Below, piece by piece: positions 7,758-14,553 of a DNA stretch of 15,014 bases. The stretch comes from Burkholderiales bacterium (GTDB taxonomy: Bacteria > Pseudomonadota > Gammaproteobacteria > Burkholderiales > Burkholderiaceae_C). The number at the start of each line of letters is the position of its first letter. Positions within the stretch are counted from its first letter, which is position 1. The stretch spans positions 1 through 15,014 of the forward strand of contig JAABPT010000438.1 of the NCBI GenBank assembly GCA_011391855.1. Direction: 5' to 3'. The translations under genes were made by a program, and so were the position numbers. The notes under the pieces are model-generated. The model was not told the origin of the DNA, did no database searches, and saw only the letters and a program-made list of their open reading frames with translations.

Positions 7758-9136
7758 GGCGTGCCCGCCCGGCGCATGGATCGAATCTCCTCGGTGAGCG
7801 CTGCCAGCAGTTCGCCGTTCGGACGCCCGGCCGGCGCAGTGCCGAAATGAAACTGGCGGAAGGATTCGGGCGTCATGCGGTAGCGCGCCGGATTGCCGTC
7901 GTAGTCTTCGTCGATCACCACCGGCACGATGAAGCGCCGGCCCGGGATGCCGCGCGCGCGCTCAGCGGCTTCGGCCCATTCCTTGAAGACATAGCCTTCC
8001 TCGCGGCTCTCGGTCTGCTTCGAGATCAAGGGCACGAAGAGCCGGATGCCGCGCCGGATGCTGGACAGGATCTCCGCCTCCCACCGGTCGCCCGGTTGCA
8101 GGCGGCGCTGGTCGAGCCAGACATCGCCCCCCAGGCCCGTCACGGCGTCGGCCAGCCGCCGAGCGGCTTCGGCGTCTTCGCGCACATAGCTGATGAAGAT
8201 GCTGCCGGGCGCCGTGGCCGCCGTGGCTGCCGATGCCGGCACACCGGCCGCAGGTACCGCGGGCTGGCGCGCCAGCCAGCGCCGGTGCAGTTCGGCCACG
8301 AAAGCTTCGGGGTCCTGCTCCACCACCTGTACGCTGCTCGGGCTGCAGTAGGTGCGGAAGAAGGAACCGAGTTCCGGGTGACGCGAGATGTCGCGGCCGA
8401 CGATGAAGAACTGCTTGCGCGCCATGGAAAGCCGCGTCGTGCTGGCCAGGCGCACCAGAAAGCGGCCGATCCAGTCGGGCATCTGGCAGCCCAGCAGCAG
8501 CAGCGGCCGTTCCTTCAACTGGTGCTCCACCCAGTCGGGCAGGCGCGCCGTTTCGCTGAGCAGCGCGTGCAGCCACTCCAGCGTATCTTCCTCGTGAACG
8601 GCGAACTGCGGCAGTGAAGACGCCTCACCGAACAGCTTGAATACCACCGGCTCGGCGCCGGGCCGGTGCGCGTTGCGCTCCTGCACGCCAGTGGACTGGC
8701 TGGGTGAGAACCACATCTGCTGCGTGACGGCCTGGCCGCCGAAGCGCACGTCGTCAATGGCGCGCGCCAGCAGACCGTCGAAGGTGGTGCTGATGAACAG
8801 GTTCAGGTCGGTGACGGCGGCCAGATGCTTCAACGCTTCGCCCGGCTGCGGATTCAGTTCACCCAGGAGGTCGTTCACGACCCGGTACAGCCGCTCGTCC
8901 TGGCCGCGGCCGCGGTCGGCGAAATAGGCGCGCACGGCCGCGTTCAGGCTGGGCGCCGCGCCGCCATCGACGGTGAGCTTGTAGCGCGCGGCCAGCCGCT
9001 CGCCGATCAACTGCGCCAGCGGCAGCCGGCGGTCGCCGTCGGCCACCGTCACCAACTCGGGCCCGACCACAGGCACCAGCACTTGCTCACGCAGGTGGCC
9101 CAGAAGATCGTCCCAGAAGTCCTCGTCCGGCTGCAA
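7754..9136 (-). CDS. SIR2-like / TIR two-domain protein (probable NAD-targeting conflict effector)
   Basis: 460 residues from a TTG start; GTG at 9142 or 9151 would add two or five residues. Residues 1-290 are SIR2-like: VPVVGPEL (21-28), ISTTFDGLL (115-123), VFKLFGEASSLPQ (165-177) and LLLLGCQMPDWIGRFLVR (212-229). A Pro/Ala linker (about 291-310) leads to a TIR domain (311-450) with SIFISYVREDAEAARRLA, VWLDQRRLQPGDRWE and LFVPLISKQ. Glu386 in YVFKEWAEA sits at the position of the catalytic Glu of TIR NADases. In the SIR2 part, the Asn of the usual TTNYD-type motif and the His of KLHG appear as Thr118 and Phe169, so this half may bind rather than hydrolyse NAD. Its stop codon overlaps the start of the nSTAND gene. 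The epimerase gene ends 62 bases upstream. Activity and role in defence are inferred from the domains. Confidence 0.85.
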   Translation of the reverse strand: MQPDEDFWDDLLGHLREQVLVPVVGPELVTVADGDRRLPLAQLIGERLAARYKLTVDGGAAPSLNAAVRAYFADRGRGQDERLYRVVNDLLGELNPQPGEALKHLAAVTDLNLFISTTFDGLLARAIDDVRFGGQAVTQQMWFSPSQSTGVQERNAHRPGAEPVVFKLFGEASSLPQFAVHEEDTLEWLHALLSETARLPDWVEHQLKERPLLLLGCQMPDWIGRFLVRLASTTRLSMARKQFFIVGRDISRHPELGSFFRTYCSPSSVQVVEQDPEAFVAELHRRWLARQPAVPAAGVPASAATAATAPGSIFISYVREDAEAARRLADAVTGLGGDVWLDQRRLQPGDRWEAEILSSIRRGIRLFVPLISKQTESREEGYVFKEWAEAAERARGIPGRRFIVPVVIDEDYDGNPARYRMTPESFRQFHFGTAPAGRPNGELLAALTEEIRSMRRAGTP

Positions 9137-9141
9137 GTGCA

Positions 9142-9147
9142 CCTCCT
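9142..9147 (-). promoter_or_regulatory. Ribosome binding site of the SIR2-TIR gene
   Basis: AGGAGG on the minus strand, five bases before TTG 9136. It favours TTG as the start. The in-frame GTG at 9142 overlaps the motif, and the GTG at 9151 precedes it. The longer open frame reaching 9634 runs antiparallel-in-frame through the epimerase gene and is not supported. Confidence 0.55.
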
Positions 9148-9198
9148 GCACACGGCAGAAGTGAGTGAGGCCCAGATGATAGGAGGGTGGCCGGGCCG

Positions 9199-10572
9199 TC
9201 AGCTGCCGAAACGTTCGTCGATCTTTCGTGCGCGGAAGTCGAAGATGCGATCCACCCACGAAGCCACCAGGCGACCACCTGCGGCGGTGCCGAGCCAGCC
9301 CGCGGGCAACCGGTAGCGCACCGTGTCGCGCATGGTCGTGCCGCCGCCCAGCGGCGCGAAGTCGTGCGTGTGATGCCACAGCGCGTACGGCCCCCGGGCC
9401 TGCAGGTCGACGAAGCGGCGCGGCGGGTCCCAGACGTCGATGCGCGTCTGCCAGTTCAGCGGAATGCCGTTGAGCTTGATCCGGTAGTCGATGAGCGTGC
9501 CGGCGCCGATTTCGGGCGTGGACGACCCGAGCACATGGAAGCCCAGGAACGGCGGCGTGATCTCCTCCAGGTTGTTCGCGTCGCAGAAAAAGGGCCAAAC
9601 GGCCTGCGGGGGGTGCGGCAGCCACTGCGCCCAACGGCGCTCACAAACGCCGCCACGCAGCGGCAGCAGCAGGTCGTCCAACGCCGTGGCCAGCGAGGCG
9701 AAGTTGAATTCGAAACCAGAGGCCAGCGTGGCCGCCGGCTCCAGCCGCGTGCTGCCCAGCACGATGGCAGCGCGCTCGCCGAACAGGGTCTGCACGGCCA
9801 GGGGCGGTGCCGCCAGATTTTCGAAGACGCCGAGCGAGCGGCACAGCGACGCCGTGAATTCGCGGTTGGTCACGGGCTGTGGCGCCACGCCTTCCAGCAC
9901 CCCCGTGGCCGGCGCATCCAGCGCATGCAGGAACAAGCGTGTGATGTCGTCCAGATGGATCCAGCTCATCCACTGGCGGCCGCGGCCCAGCCGCCCGGCC
10001 GCCGACAGCCTGAACAGCGGCAGCATCTCGGCCAGCGCACCCCCTTCGCGCGCCAGCACGATGCCGGTACGCACGATCGGCACGCGCACGTCGGGCCGCC
10101 GCTGCCGCAGCGGCAGCAGTTCGGCCTCCCAGGCTTCGACCACGTCGGGCAGGAAGCCGTCGCCTTTGGTGCTGGCCGCGGTGAGGCGTTCGTCACCGCG
10201 CTCGCCGTGGAAGCCGCTGGCCGACCCGTGCACGAAGGCCTTGACGCCGGCTCCGTGCAGGACCACAGCGCGCACCAGTTGCCGCGTGCCCAGCACGCGT
10301 GAATCGCGGATCAGCGCCTTCTTGTGCGCGTTCCAGCGCGCATCGGCCACCGGTTCGCCCGCCAGATGGACGACGGCGTCGACACCGGCCAGCGCCGCCG
10401 CGGGCACCTCGCGGCCGTGATCCCACACATGGCAGTCGGCGGGAAACGGCAACCTGCGCCGCGCCGCGTGCACGTCGCGCACCAGGCACACGAGCGTGTC
10501 GCCGCGCGCCGCCAGGCGCTGGCCGAGTTCACGACCGATCAGGCCGGTGGCGCCGGTCAGCAGGATGCGCAT
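9199..10572 (-). CDS. TIGR01777-type NAD(P)-dependent epimerase fused to SRPBCC domain
   Basis: 457 residues. The N-terminal Rossmann domain starts MRILLTGATGLIGREL with the cofactor loop G7xxG10xxG13. Further SDR39U1/TIGR01777 signatures are VVHLAGEPVADARWN (67-81), SASGFHGERGDERL (117-130), VVEAWEAE (144-151) and VRTGIVLAREGGAL (167-180). Residues 260-302 match the DUF1731 tail. Residues about 315-455 form an SRPBCC (START-like) ligand-binding domain, with NNLEEITPPFLGFHVL (333-348), ARGPYALWHHTHDF (392-405) and a TMRDTVRYRLP strand. SDR members bind NAD(P) and act on sugars or other small molecules; the substrate of this family is not established. SRPBCC domains bind hydrophobic ligands, so the fusion suggests a lipidic or aromatic substrate (inference). 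The start ATG has AAGG eight bases upstream, inside a possible hairpin. The lipoprotein gene ends 42 bases upstream. Confidence 0.88.
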   Translation of the reverse strand: MRILLTGATGLIGRELGQRLAARGDTLVCLVRDVHAARRRLPFPADCHVWDHGREVPAAALAGVDAVVHLAGEPVADARWNAHKKALIRDSRVLGTRQLVRAVVLHGAGVKAFVHGSASGFHGERGDERLTAASTKGDGFLPDVVEAWEAELLPLRQRRPDVRVPIVRTGIVLAREGGALAEMLPLFRLSAAGRLGRGRQWMSWIHLDDITRLFLHALDAPATGVLEGVAPQPVTNREFTASLCRSLGVFENLAAPPLAVQTLFGERAAIVLGSTRLEPAATLASGFEFNFASLATALDDLLLPLRGGVCERRWAQWLPHPPQAVWPFFCDANNLEEITPPFLGFHVLGSSTPEIGAGTLIDYRIKLNGIPLNWQTRIDVWDPPRRFVDLQARGPYALWHHTHDFAPLGGGTTMRDTVRYRLPAGWLGTAAGGRLVASWVDRIFDFRARKIDERFGS

Positions 10573-10579
10573 GACGCGT

Positions 10580-10601
10580 GCCTTGGCCAGAAAGACAAGG
10601 C
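10580..10601 (-). promoter_or_regulatory. Hairpin covering the ribosome binding site of the epimerase gene
   Basis: Arms GCCTTG and CAAGGC enclose a 10-base loop, and outer CGCG bases could extend the stem with one bulge. On the minus strand the 3' arm contains the AAGG that serves as the epimerase ribosome binding site. No U-tract follows, so a simple terminator is unlikely. A translational or mRNA-stability role is possible, but the stem is short. Confidence 0.3.
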
Positions 10602-10614
10602 GCGAAGCCCCGAC

Positions 10615-10965
10615 TCAACGGCCCATGCGCCGCAGATAGCTCTCGCGCAGCCGCTTGGCCAGTTCGGGCTCAGCACCGGGGGTGCCGGCGGTCTCGAAGC
10701 TGACCTGCACGTTGCCGTCGGCCTGCGTCTGTACCTGCGCCGTCACGTTGACCCCCGAGCGTTGGCCGCGGATGGCGCCTGCACCCCGGTCCTGCGAGGT
10801 GATCGTGACGCCCTGGTCCGTCATCGCCGCGGCGGCCGCGGCCCAGGACTGGTCGTAGCGCTGCTGCGGACTCGGCTGCGACATCGGCACGGGTTCGTAG
10901 ACGACGCAGCCGCCCAGGCTGGCCAGGCCGATGGCGAAGGCCAGCAAGGTCGAGGCACGGGACAT
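10615..10965 (-). CDS. Small lipoprotein of unknown function
   Basis: 116 residues. The ATG at 10965 is preceded by AAGGAG with seven-base spacing, which fixes the start and excludes the longer open frame reaching 11238. The signal peptide MSRASTLLAFAIGLASLGGC ends in a lipobox with Cys20, so the mature protein is probably lipid-anchored. The mature part (YDQSWAAAAAAMTDQGVTI, then a basic strand, then VNVTAQVQTQADGNVQVSFE) has the helix-strand-strand look of small DUF3568-like periplasmic lipoproteins. That is resemblance only. It lies 73 bases downstream of the outer-membrane protein gene on the same strand and may share its transcript. Confidence 0.8.
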   Translation of the reverse strand: MSRASTLLAFAIGLASLGGCVVYEPVPMSQPSPQQRYDQSWAAAAAAMTDQGVTITSQDRGAGAIRGQRSGVNVTAQVQTQADGNVQVSFETAGTPGAEPELAKRLRESYLRRMGR

Positions 10966-10972
10966 GGAAACT

Positions 10973-10978
10973 CTCCTT
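10973..10978 (-). promoter_or_regulatory. Ribosome binding site of the lipoprotein gene
   Basis: AAGGAG, seven bases before the ATG at 10965. It decides the start of the lipoprotein. Confidence 0.75.
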
Positions 10979-11038
10979 TGGGGCCGATGTGGCAAGGGGC
11001 GGATGGACCGCGATGGAGGAAGGGAAGACCGGCCGCGT

Positions 11039-11959
11039 TCAGAAACGCGCCGAGAAGGTGGCGCCCAGCAGCGGCGCGTTGCCGAAGTCGACCTCGCGCA
11101 GCACCTGTCCCGAAGCGTCCTCCACGCTGAGCCGGCCGGCGGTGACGACGCCGGCGTAGAGGTACAGCGTGGCGCTCGGGCCGAAGCTGCGCGTGGCACG
11201 CAGGAAGATCGGCACGCCCTCTTCCTGGGCGATGCCATTGGGCACCGGGCCGTTTTCGCTGAGCCGGAACCGGGTCGACCGCCAAGCCGCGCCGAGCCCG
11301 AGGTTCCAGCCGCCGCCGAGCAGGTAGTCCAGTTCCAGACCGGCCGGGCCGGTGGGCCCCGCCGGCAGCGGATTGGCCAGCCGCCAGCGCTCCGACAAGC
11401 GCCAGTCGACGATGATCAGCGGGAAGGCACTGGTCTCCTGCAGGCGGTCGAAGACGGCGAAGCCGAAACCGAGCCGGTTGCCGTCGGGGTAGAACCGCAT
11501 CGCCGTGGCGATGGCGCCCCAGGTCAGTGATTCACCCACGTCGGCGCCGTTCTCGTGGATCCAGTCGACCGAGGGCGTGAGCCCGAAGCTCCAGCCGTCG
11601 GGCCGCGTGAACGACAGCGGCGCGGCCACCCCATAGCGCTTCACCGAGCCCCAGGGCGCGATGCCGCCGAAGGCTGCCGGGCTGGAGAATTCGTAGTCGG
11701 AGTAGTCGTAGTTGAAGACCAGCCCGGCGCGCTTGCCACCGCCGAGGTCGCCCAGCACGCCAGCGCGCAGGATCGTGCTCCAGGCGCTGTAGTCGCCGCC
11801 GCCGTCCAGGTCGGCAGTACCTTGGTAGACCGCAGTCAGCGAACCGAACTGACTCCATCCGCCACCGGGGGCTTGTGCCAGCGACGCGCCCGGGAATACA
11901 CCCCAGGCCGCGAAGGCCAGCGCCGCGGCGAGCACGCCACGCGAGTTGCCGAAATGCAT
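11039..11959 (-). CDS. Outer-membrane beta-barrel protein
   Basis: 306 residues from the ATG at 11959, which follows GGAGG (11964-11968) with four-base spacing. An upstream in-frame start at 12037 overlaps the patatin gene end and lacks a ribosome binding site. A cleavable signal peptide (residues 1 to about 29, ending GASLAQA) precedes many short amphipathic strands rich in Gly, Trp, Tyr and Phe, such as WSFGLTPSVDWI, NRLGFGFAVFDRL and WNLGLGAAWRSTRFRL. The protein ends TFSARF, a C-terminal Phe typical of barrels inserted by BAM. It resembles the DUF6268-like group of outer-membrane proteins, but no specific function can be given. It lies 74 bases downstream of the cNMP-patatin gene and upstream of a lipoprotein gene, which suggests a small envelope-related group. 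Confidence 0.8.
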   Translation of the reverse strand: MHFGNSRGVLAAALAFAAWGVFPGASLAQAPGGGWSQFGSLTAVYQGTADLDGGGDYSAWSTILRAGVLGDLGGGKRAGLVFNYDYSDYEFSSPAAFGGIAPWGSVKRYGVAAPLSFTRPDGWSFGLTPSVDWIHENGADVGESLTWGAIATAMRFYPDGNRLGFGFAVFDRLQETSAFPLIIVDWRLSERWRLANPLPAGPTGPAGLELDYLLGGGWNLGLGAAWRSTRFRLSENGPVPNGIAQEEGVPIFLRATRSFGPSATLYLYAGVVTAGRLSVEDASGQVLREVDFGNAPLLGATFSARF

Positions 11960-12033
11960 CGAACCTCCACCCAAGCCGCGCCTGCGCTGCAGCGACGGCT
12001 GCGGCCGACCGGCGCGATCGTCAGGATGATGCC

Positions 12034-14343
12034 TCAACCGCCCGTCGGGTCGGCCGGCGTGGTCAATGCAGTTCGCAGGGGCTGCCGTACAGCCAGCGGT
12101 CGGTCTTCGGGTGGCGGCACGATCGCCGCCATGGACGGATCGCCCTGCAGTTGCTGCAGGGTCTGCTGCGCATACCTGAAACCCGCCTCGACGATCTCGT
12201 CGATCCTCGCGAAGTCAAGCACGCCAAAGGCGTCGATCGGCGGGCGCAGGCACAGGTCGGCGTCGCGCACCACCTCGATCGCCCGCTGTGCGCTGCTCAC
12301 TTCCGTGGTGCGCATGAGGATCGCGCCGATGCTCGGGACATCCAGCCGCTTGACGAACGGCAGGATGCGACCCCACAGCAACCGCCACGGCGAAGGAAAC
12401 TCGCCGCAGTCGAATTCGAAGGCCGGCGCCGATCCGACATCGACCACGATCAAGGTCTTGCAGGACCGCGTGCGCATGATGTCACCCGGCAGGTTGTTCA
12501 CGACCGCGCCGTCCACGTGGACCTCGCCGTCGACGACCACCGGCACGAACAGGCCCGGCAACGCAGAGCTGGCCCGGATGGCCGTGGCCAGAGATCCGCG
12601 GTCGAACACCGCCATCTCGCGCGTGGTCAGGTTGCATGAGACGCAGAAGAAGCCAAGCCACAGGTCCTCGATCTCGGTCGGTCCGTAGATCTCGGCCACC
12701 CATCGGTCGAGCACCTTGCTGCGGACGATGGAGATGAAGGGCAGCGTGTATTCCTTGTGCGGCCGGTAACGAAGCCATCCGATGCGCGAGATTGACAGGA
12801 TCCGCTTCCAGTCCATGCCCATGCCGAGCACGCCAGCGATGACCGCGCCCATGCTCGTGCCGCCGACCATGTCGATCGGCACGCCGGCCTCGCGCAGCGC
12901 CCGGACCACGCCGATGTGGGCCAGCCCGCGTGCGCCACCGCCACCGAAGACCACGCCGACCGCGACGCCGGCCAGGCATCGCGCCACGCGTTCGAAGTCA
13001 CCGTCGTTATCCAGCCGGATGTGGAAGTGGTTTTGCAGCTGGCGCCGTGCAAACCAGCGCGAGGTTCCCGAAGGCAGGCGGCTGCCGTCGGCATGAAGCA
13101 GCACGAGCGTCTTGCGTGCTTTCGAGACCCCGCGCGCGTTGAGCAGCTTCGACTCGAGGGCGCTGGGAGACGGGTCCGAACCGGCATCGGCAACGACAAG
13201 TATCTCGTCGGCCTGGCGCAGGCAGCGCCGCGTCCACGGAGAGTCGGTGCCATCGGCCTCGTAGACGAGAAACTGCGTCCCCGACTCCTGCTCGTCGAGC
13301 CAGGCGGCAAGCTGGATGCCGGCGACCTGGTCCGGTTCGGCAATGGCGATGCCGGGCTGTTCGAGCAACGTCTCGACGCGCTGCGCCGACAGATGCATCA
13401 CCGAGCCGATGCGCGCCAGCCCCCGCGCCAGGCGCGCGCAGAAGCGGGGTGCTGAAGGCCCGCCGTCCAGACACAGCACGGCGATGCATTTCTTCGGTGC
13501 ACTGTCCTGCGCAGTGCGTTCCTTGTCGCGCAGCCGCTTCACGACGAGGCGGGTGATTGCCTGCATCACCTTCGGGTACCGGGTCACGACTTCGTCGAAG
13601 ACTTCGGGCGTCATGCGTACCAGATCGCTGTCGCGCACCGCCTCGACACTTGCGGTACGGGCTTCGCCGGTCAGCAGTGCGATCTCGCCGATGCTCTCGC
13701 CGCGCCCCATCTCGCTCATGACACGGCCGTCGCGCGCCATCGCACGCAGGCGCCCCCCGAGGACGAAGTACACGTCGCGGCTTTCATCCCCCTGCGTAAA
13801 CAGTGTCTCGCCGGCATGCAGCCGCACCCATTGCACGCGCGCTTCCAGCAGGCGCAGCAGTTCCTCCGGCATCTCCCCGAACAGGCGCGTGAGACCCGAC
13901 ACGAACTGGTCGCGAAGGATGCGCCTGCGCATGCCTTCGGACACTTCCCGGATTGCCTCGGGCGACAGGCGGGCGATTCGTTCGACGGTCTCGGGTGCAA
14001 TCCCTACCAGCACGACGTCCGCCAGTGCCGAGACCGAAGCTCTGTCTGCGCCGGCCCATCCCAGGCTTGCCATCTCGCCGGCAATGTCTCCGCGATGAAA
14101 CACCGACACCGTGGTTTCGCTGCCATCCGCGCGGGTCGCCGTCGTGCGAAGCAAACCCTGCGCCACAACGTAAAGAGCATGCGCAGTGTCACCGCCGCGA
14201 AGCAGCCCCTCCCCGGCGTGCAAGGTCACCACTTCGAGGCTTCCAGGTGGCAACGCGAGGAGCGCGTCGCGAAACGTGGGGAGACGATCCGAAATGCACT
14301 CGAGCAGGTGCGGAAAGTCCGGGGATTCGCTCGGCATCGGCAT
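12034..14343 (-). CDS. Patatin-like phospholipase/esterase with two cNMP-binding domains (NTE type)
   Basis: 769 residues from ATG 14343 (MPMPSESPDF); a second ATG lies two codons on. An open frame continues to a TTG at 14514, but that Cys/Ala-rich extension looks non-coding. Residues about 28-120 and 150-265 are cyclic-nucleotide-binding folds. The second has a canonical phosphate-binding cassette, GEIALLTGEARTASV (219-233), while the first is less conserved (GEMASL...DRASV). A linker domain with WTRRCLRQADEILVVA (370-385) is typical of bacterial neuropathy-target-esterase relatives. The patatin domain has the oxyanion loop GGGGARG (467-473), the nucleophile Ser497 in GGTSMGA and Asp611 in VDGAVVNN, an intact Ser-Asp dyad. 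Family members hydrolyse (lyso)phospholipids, so this enzyme probably tunes membrane lipids in response to a nucleotide signal (inference). It heads the minus-strand gene run and is divergent from the GNAT-like gene. Confidence 0.9.
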   Translation of the reverse strand: MPMPSESPDFPHLLECISDRLPTFRDALLALPPGSLEVVTLHAGEGLLRGGDTAHALYVVAQGLLRTTATRADGSETTVSVFHRGDIAGEMASLGWAGADRASVSALADVVLVGIAPETVERIARLSPEAIREVSEGMRRRILRDQFVSGLTRLFGEMPEELLRLLEARVQWVRLHAGETLFTQGDESRDVYFVLGGRLRAMARDGRVMSEMGRGESIGEIALLTGEARTASVEAVRDSDLVRMTPEVFDEVVTRYPKVMQAITRLVVKRLRDKERTAQDSAPKKCIAVLCLDGGPSAPRFCARLARGLARIGSVMHLSAQRVETLLEQPGIAIAEPDQVAGIQLAAWLDEQESGTQFLVYEADGTDSPWTRRCLRQADEILVVADAGSDPSPSALESKLLNARGVSKARKTLVLLHADGSRLPSGTSRWFARRQLQNHFHIRLDNDGDFERVARCLAGVAVGVVFGGGGARGLAHIGVVRALREAGVPIDMVGGTSMGAVIAGVLGMGMDWKRILSISRIGWLRYRPHKEYTLPFISIVRSKVLDRWVAEIYGPTEIEDLWLGFFCVSCNLTTREMAVFDRGSLATAIRASSALPGLFVPVVVDGEVHVDGAVVNNLPGDIMRTRSCKTLIVVDVGSAPAFEFDCGEFPSPWRLLWGRILPFVKRLDVPSIGAILMRTTEVSSAQRAIEVVRDADLCLRPPIDAFGVLDFARIDEIVEAGFRYAQQTLQQLQGDPSMAAIVPPPEDRPLAVRQPLRTALTTPADPTGG

Positions 14344-14553
14344 CGCATCAACAGTAGCACTTTTCAAGCCCGTGTCCGCCAGGAGCGCCTCGTCCCGTCG
14401 GTCGAGGGTCGCGAGGGCGCCGGGTCGGCGACAGACGACTGGCAGGGCAGCCGGTGCGGCGCACGCGGCGCAGCCAGCCGCGGGGTAGCCAGCCTTGCAT
14501 GCGTTGAAAAACAATGAGAGGCTACACGCCTTGTTTTCGATGAGTCACTGGAC
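14344..14553. promoter_or_regulatory. Divergent intergenic region between patatin and acyltransferase genes
   Basis: 210 bases separate the two divergent starts. Most is GC-rich, but about 14495-14545 is clearly more AT-rich (it contains ttgcat, ttgaaaaacaatgag and ttgttttcgatgag) and is the likeliest site of promoters for one or both genes. No convincing -35/-10 pair with 16-18-base spacing was identified on either strand, and no clear operator palindrome was seen. Confidence 0.35.

Noticed and set aside
9137..9634. Extended N-terminus of the SIR2-TIR protein
   Set aside because: It would overlap the 3' third of the epimerase-SRPBCC gene in another frame; the overlapping gene has clear domain motifs and the extension has none.
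9187..10302. 371-codon plus-strand open frame opposite the epimerase gene
   Set aside because: Antisense shadow; the opposite strand has unmistakable Rossmann and SRPBCC motifs.
14344..14514. TTG start adding 57 residues to the cNMP-patatin protein
   Set aside because: The translation is Cys/Ala-rich and unlike the family, has no ribosome binding site, and runs into the probable promoter region.
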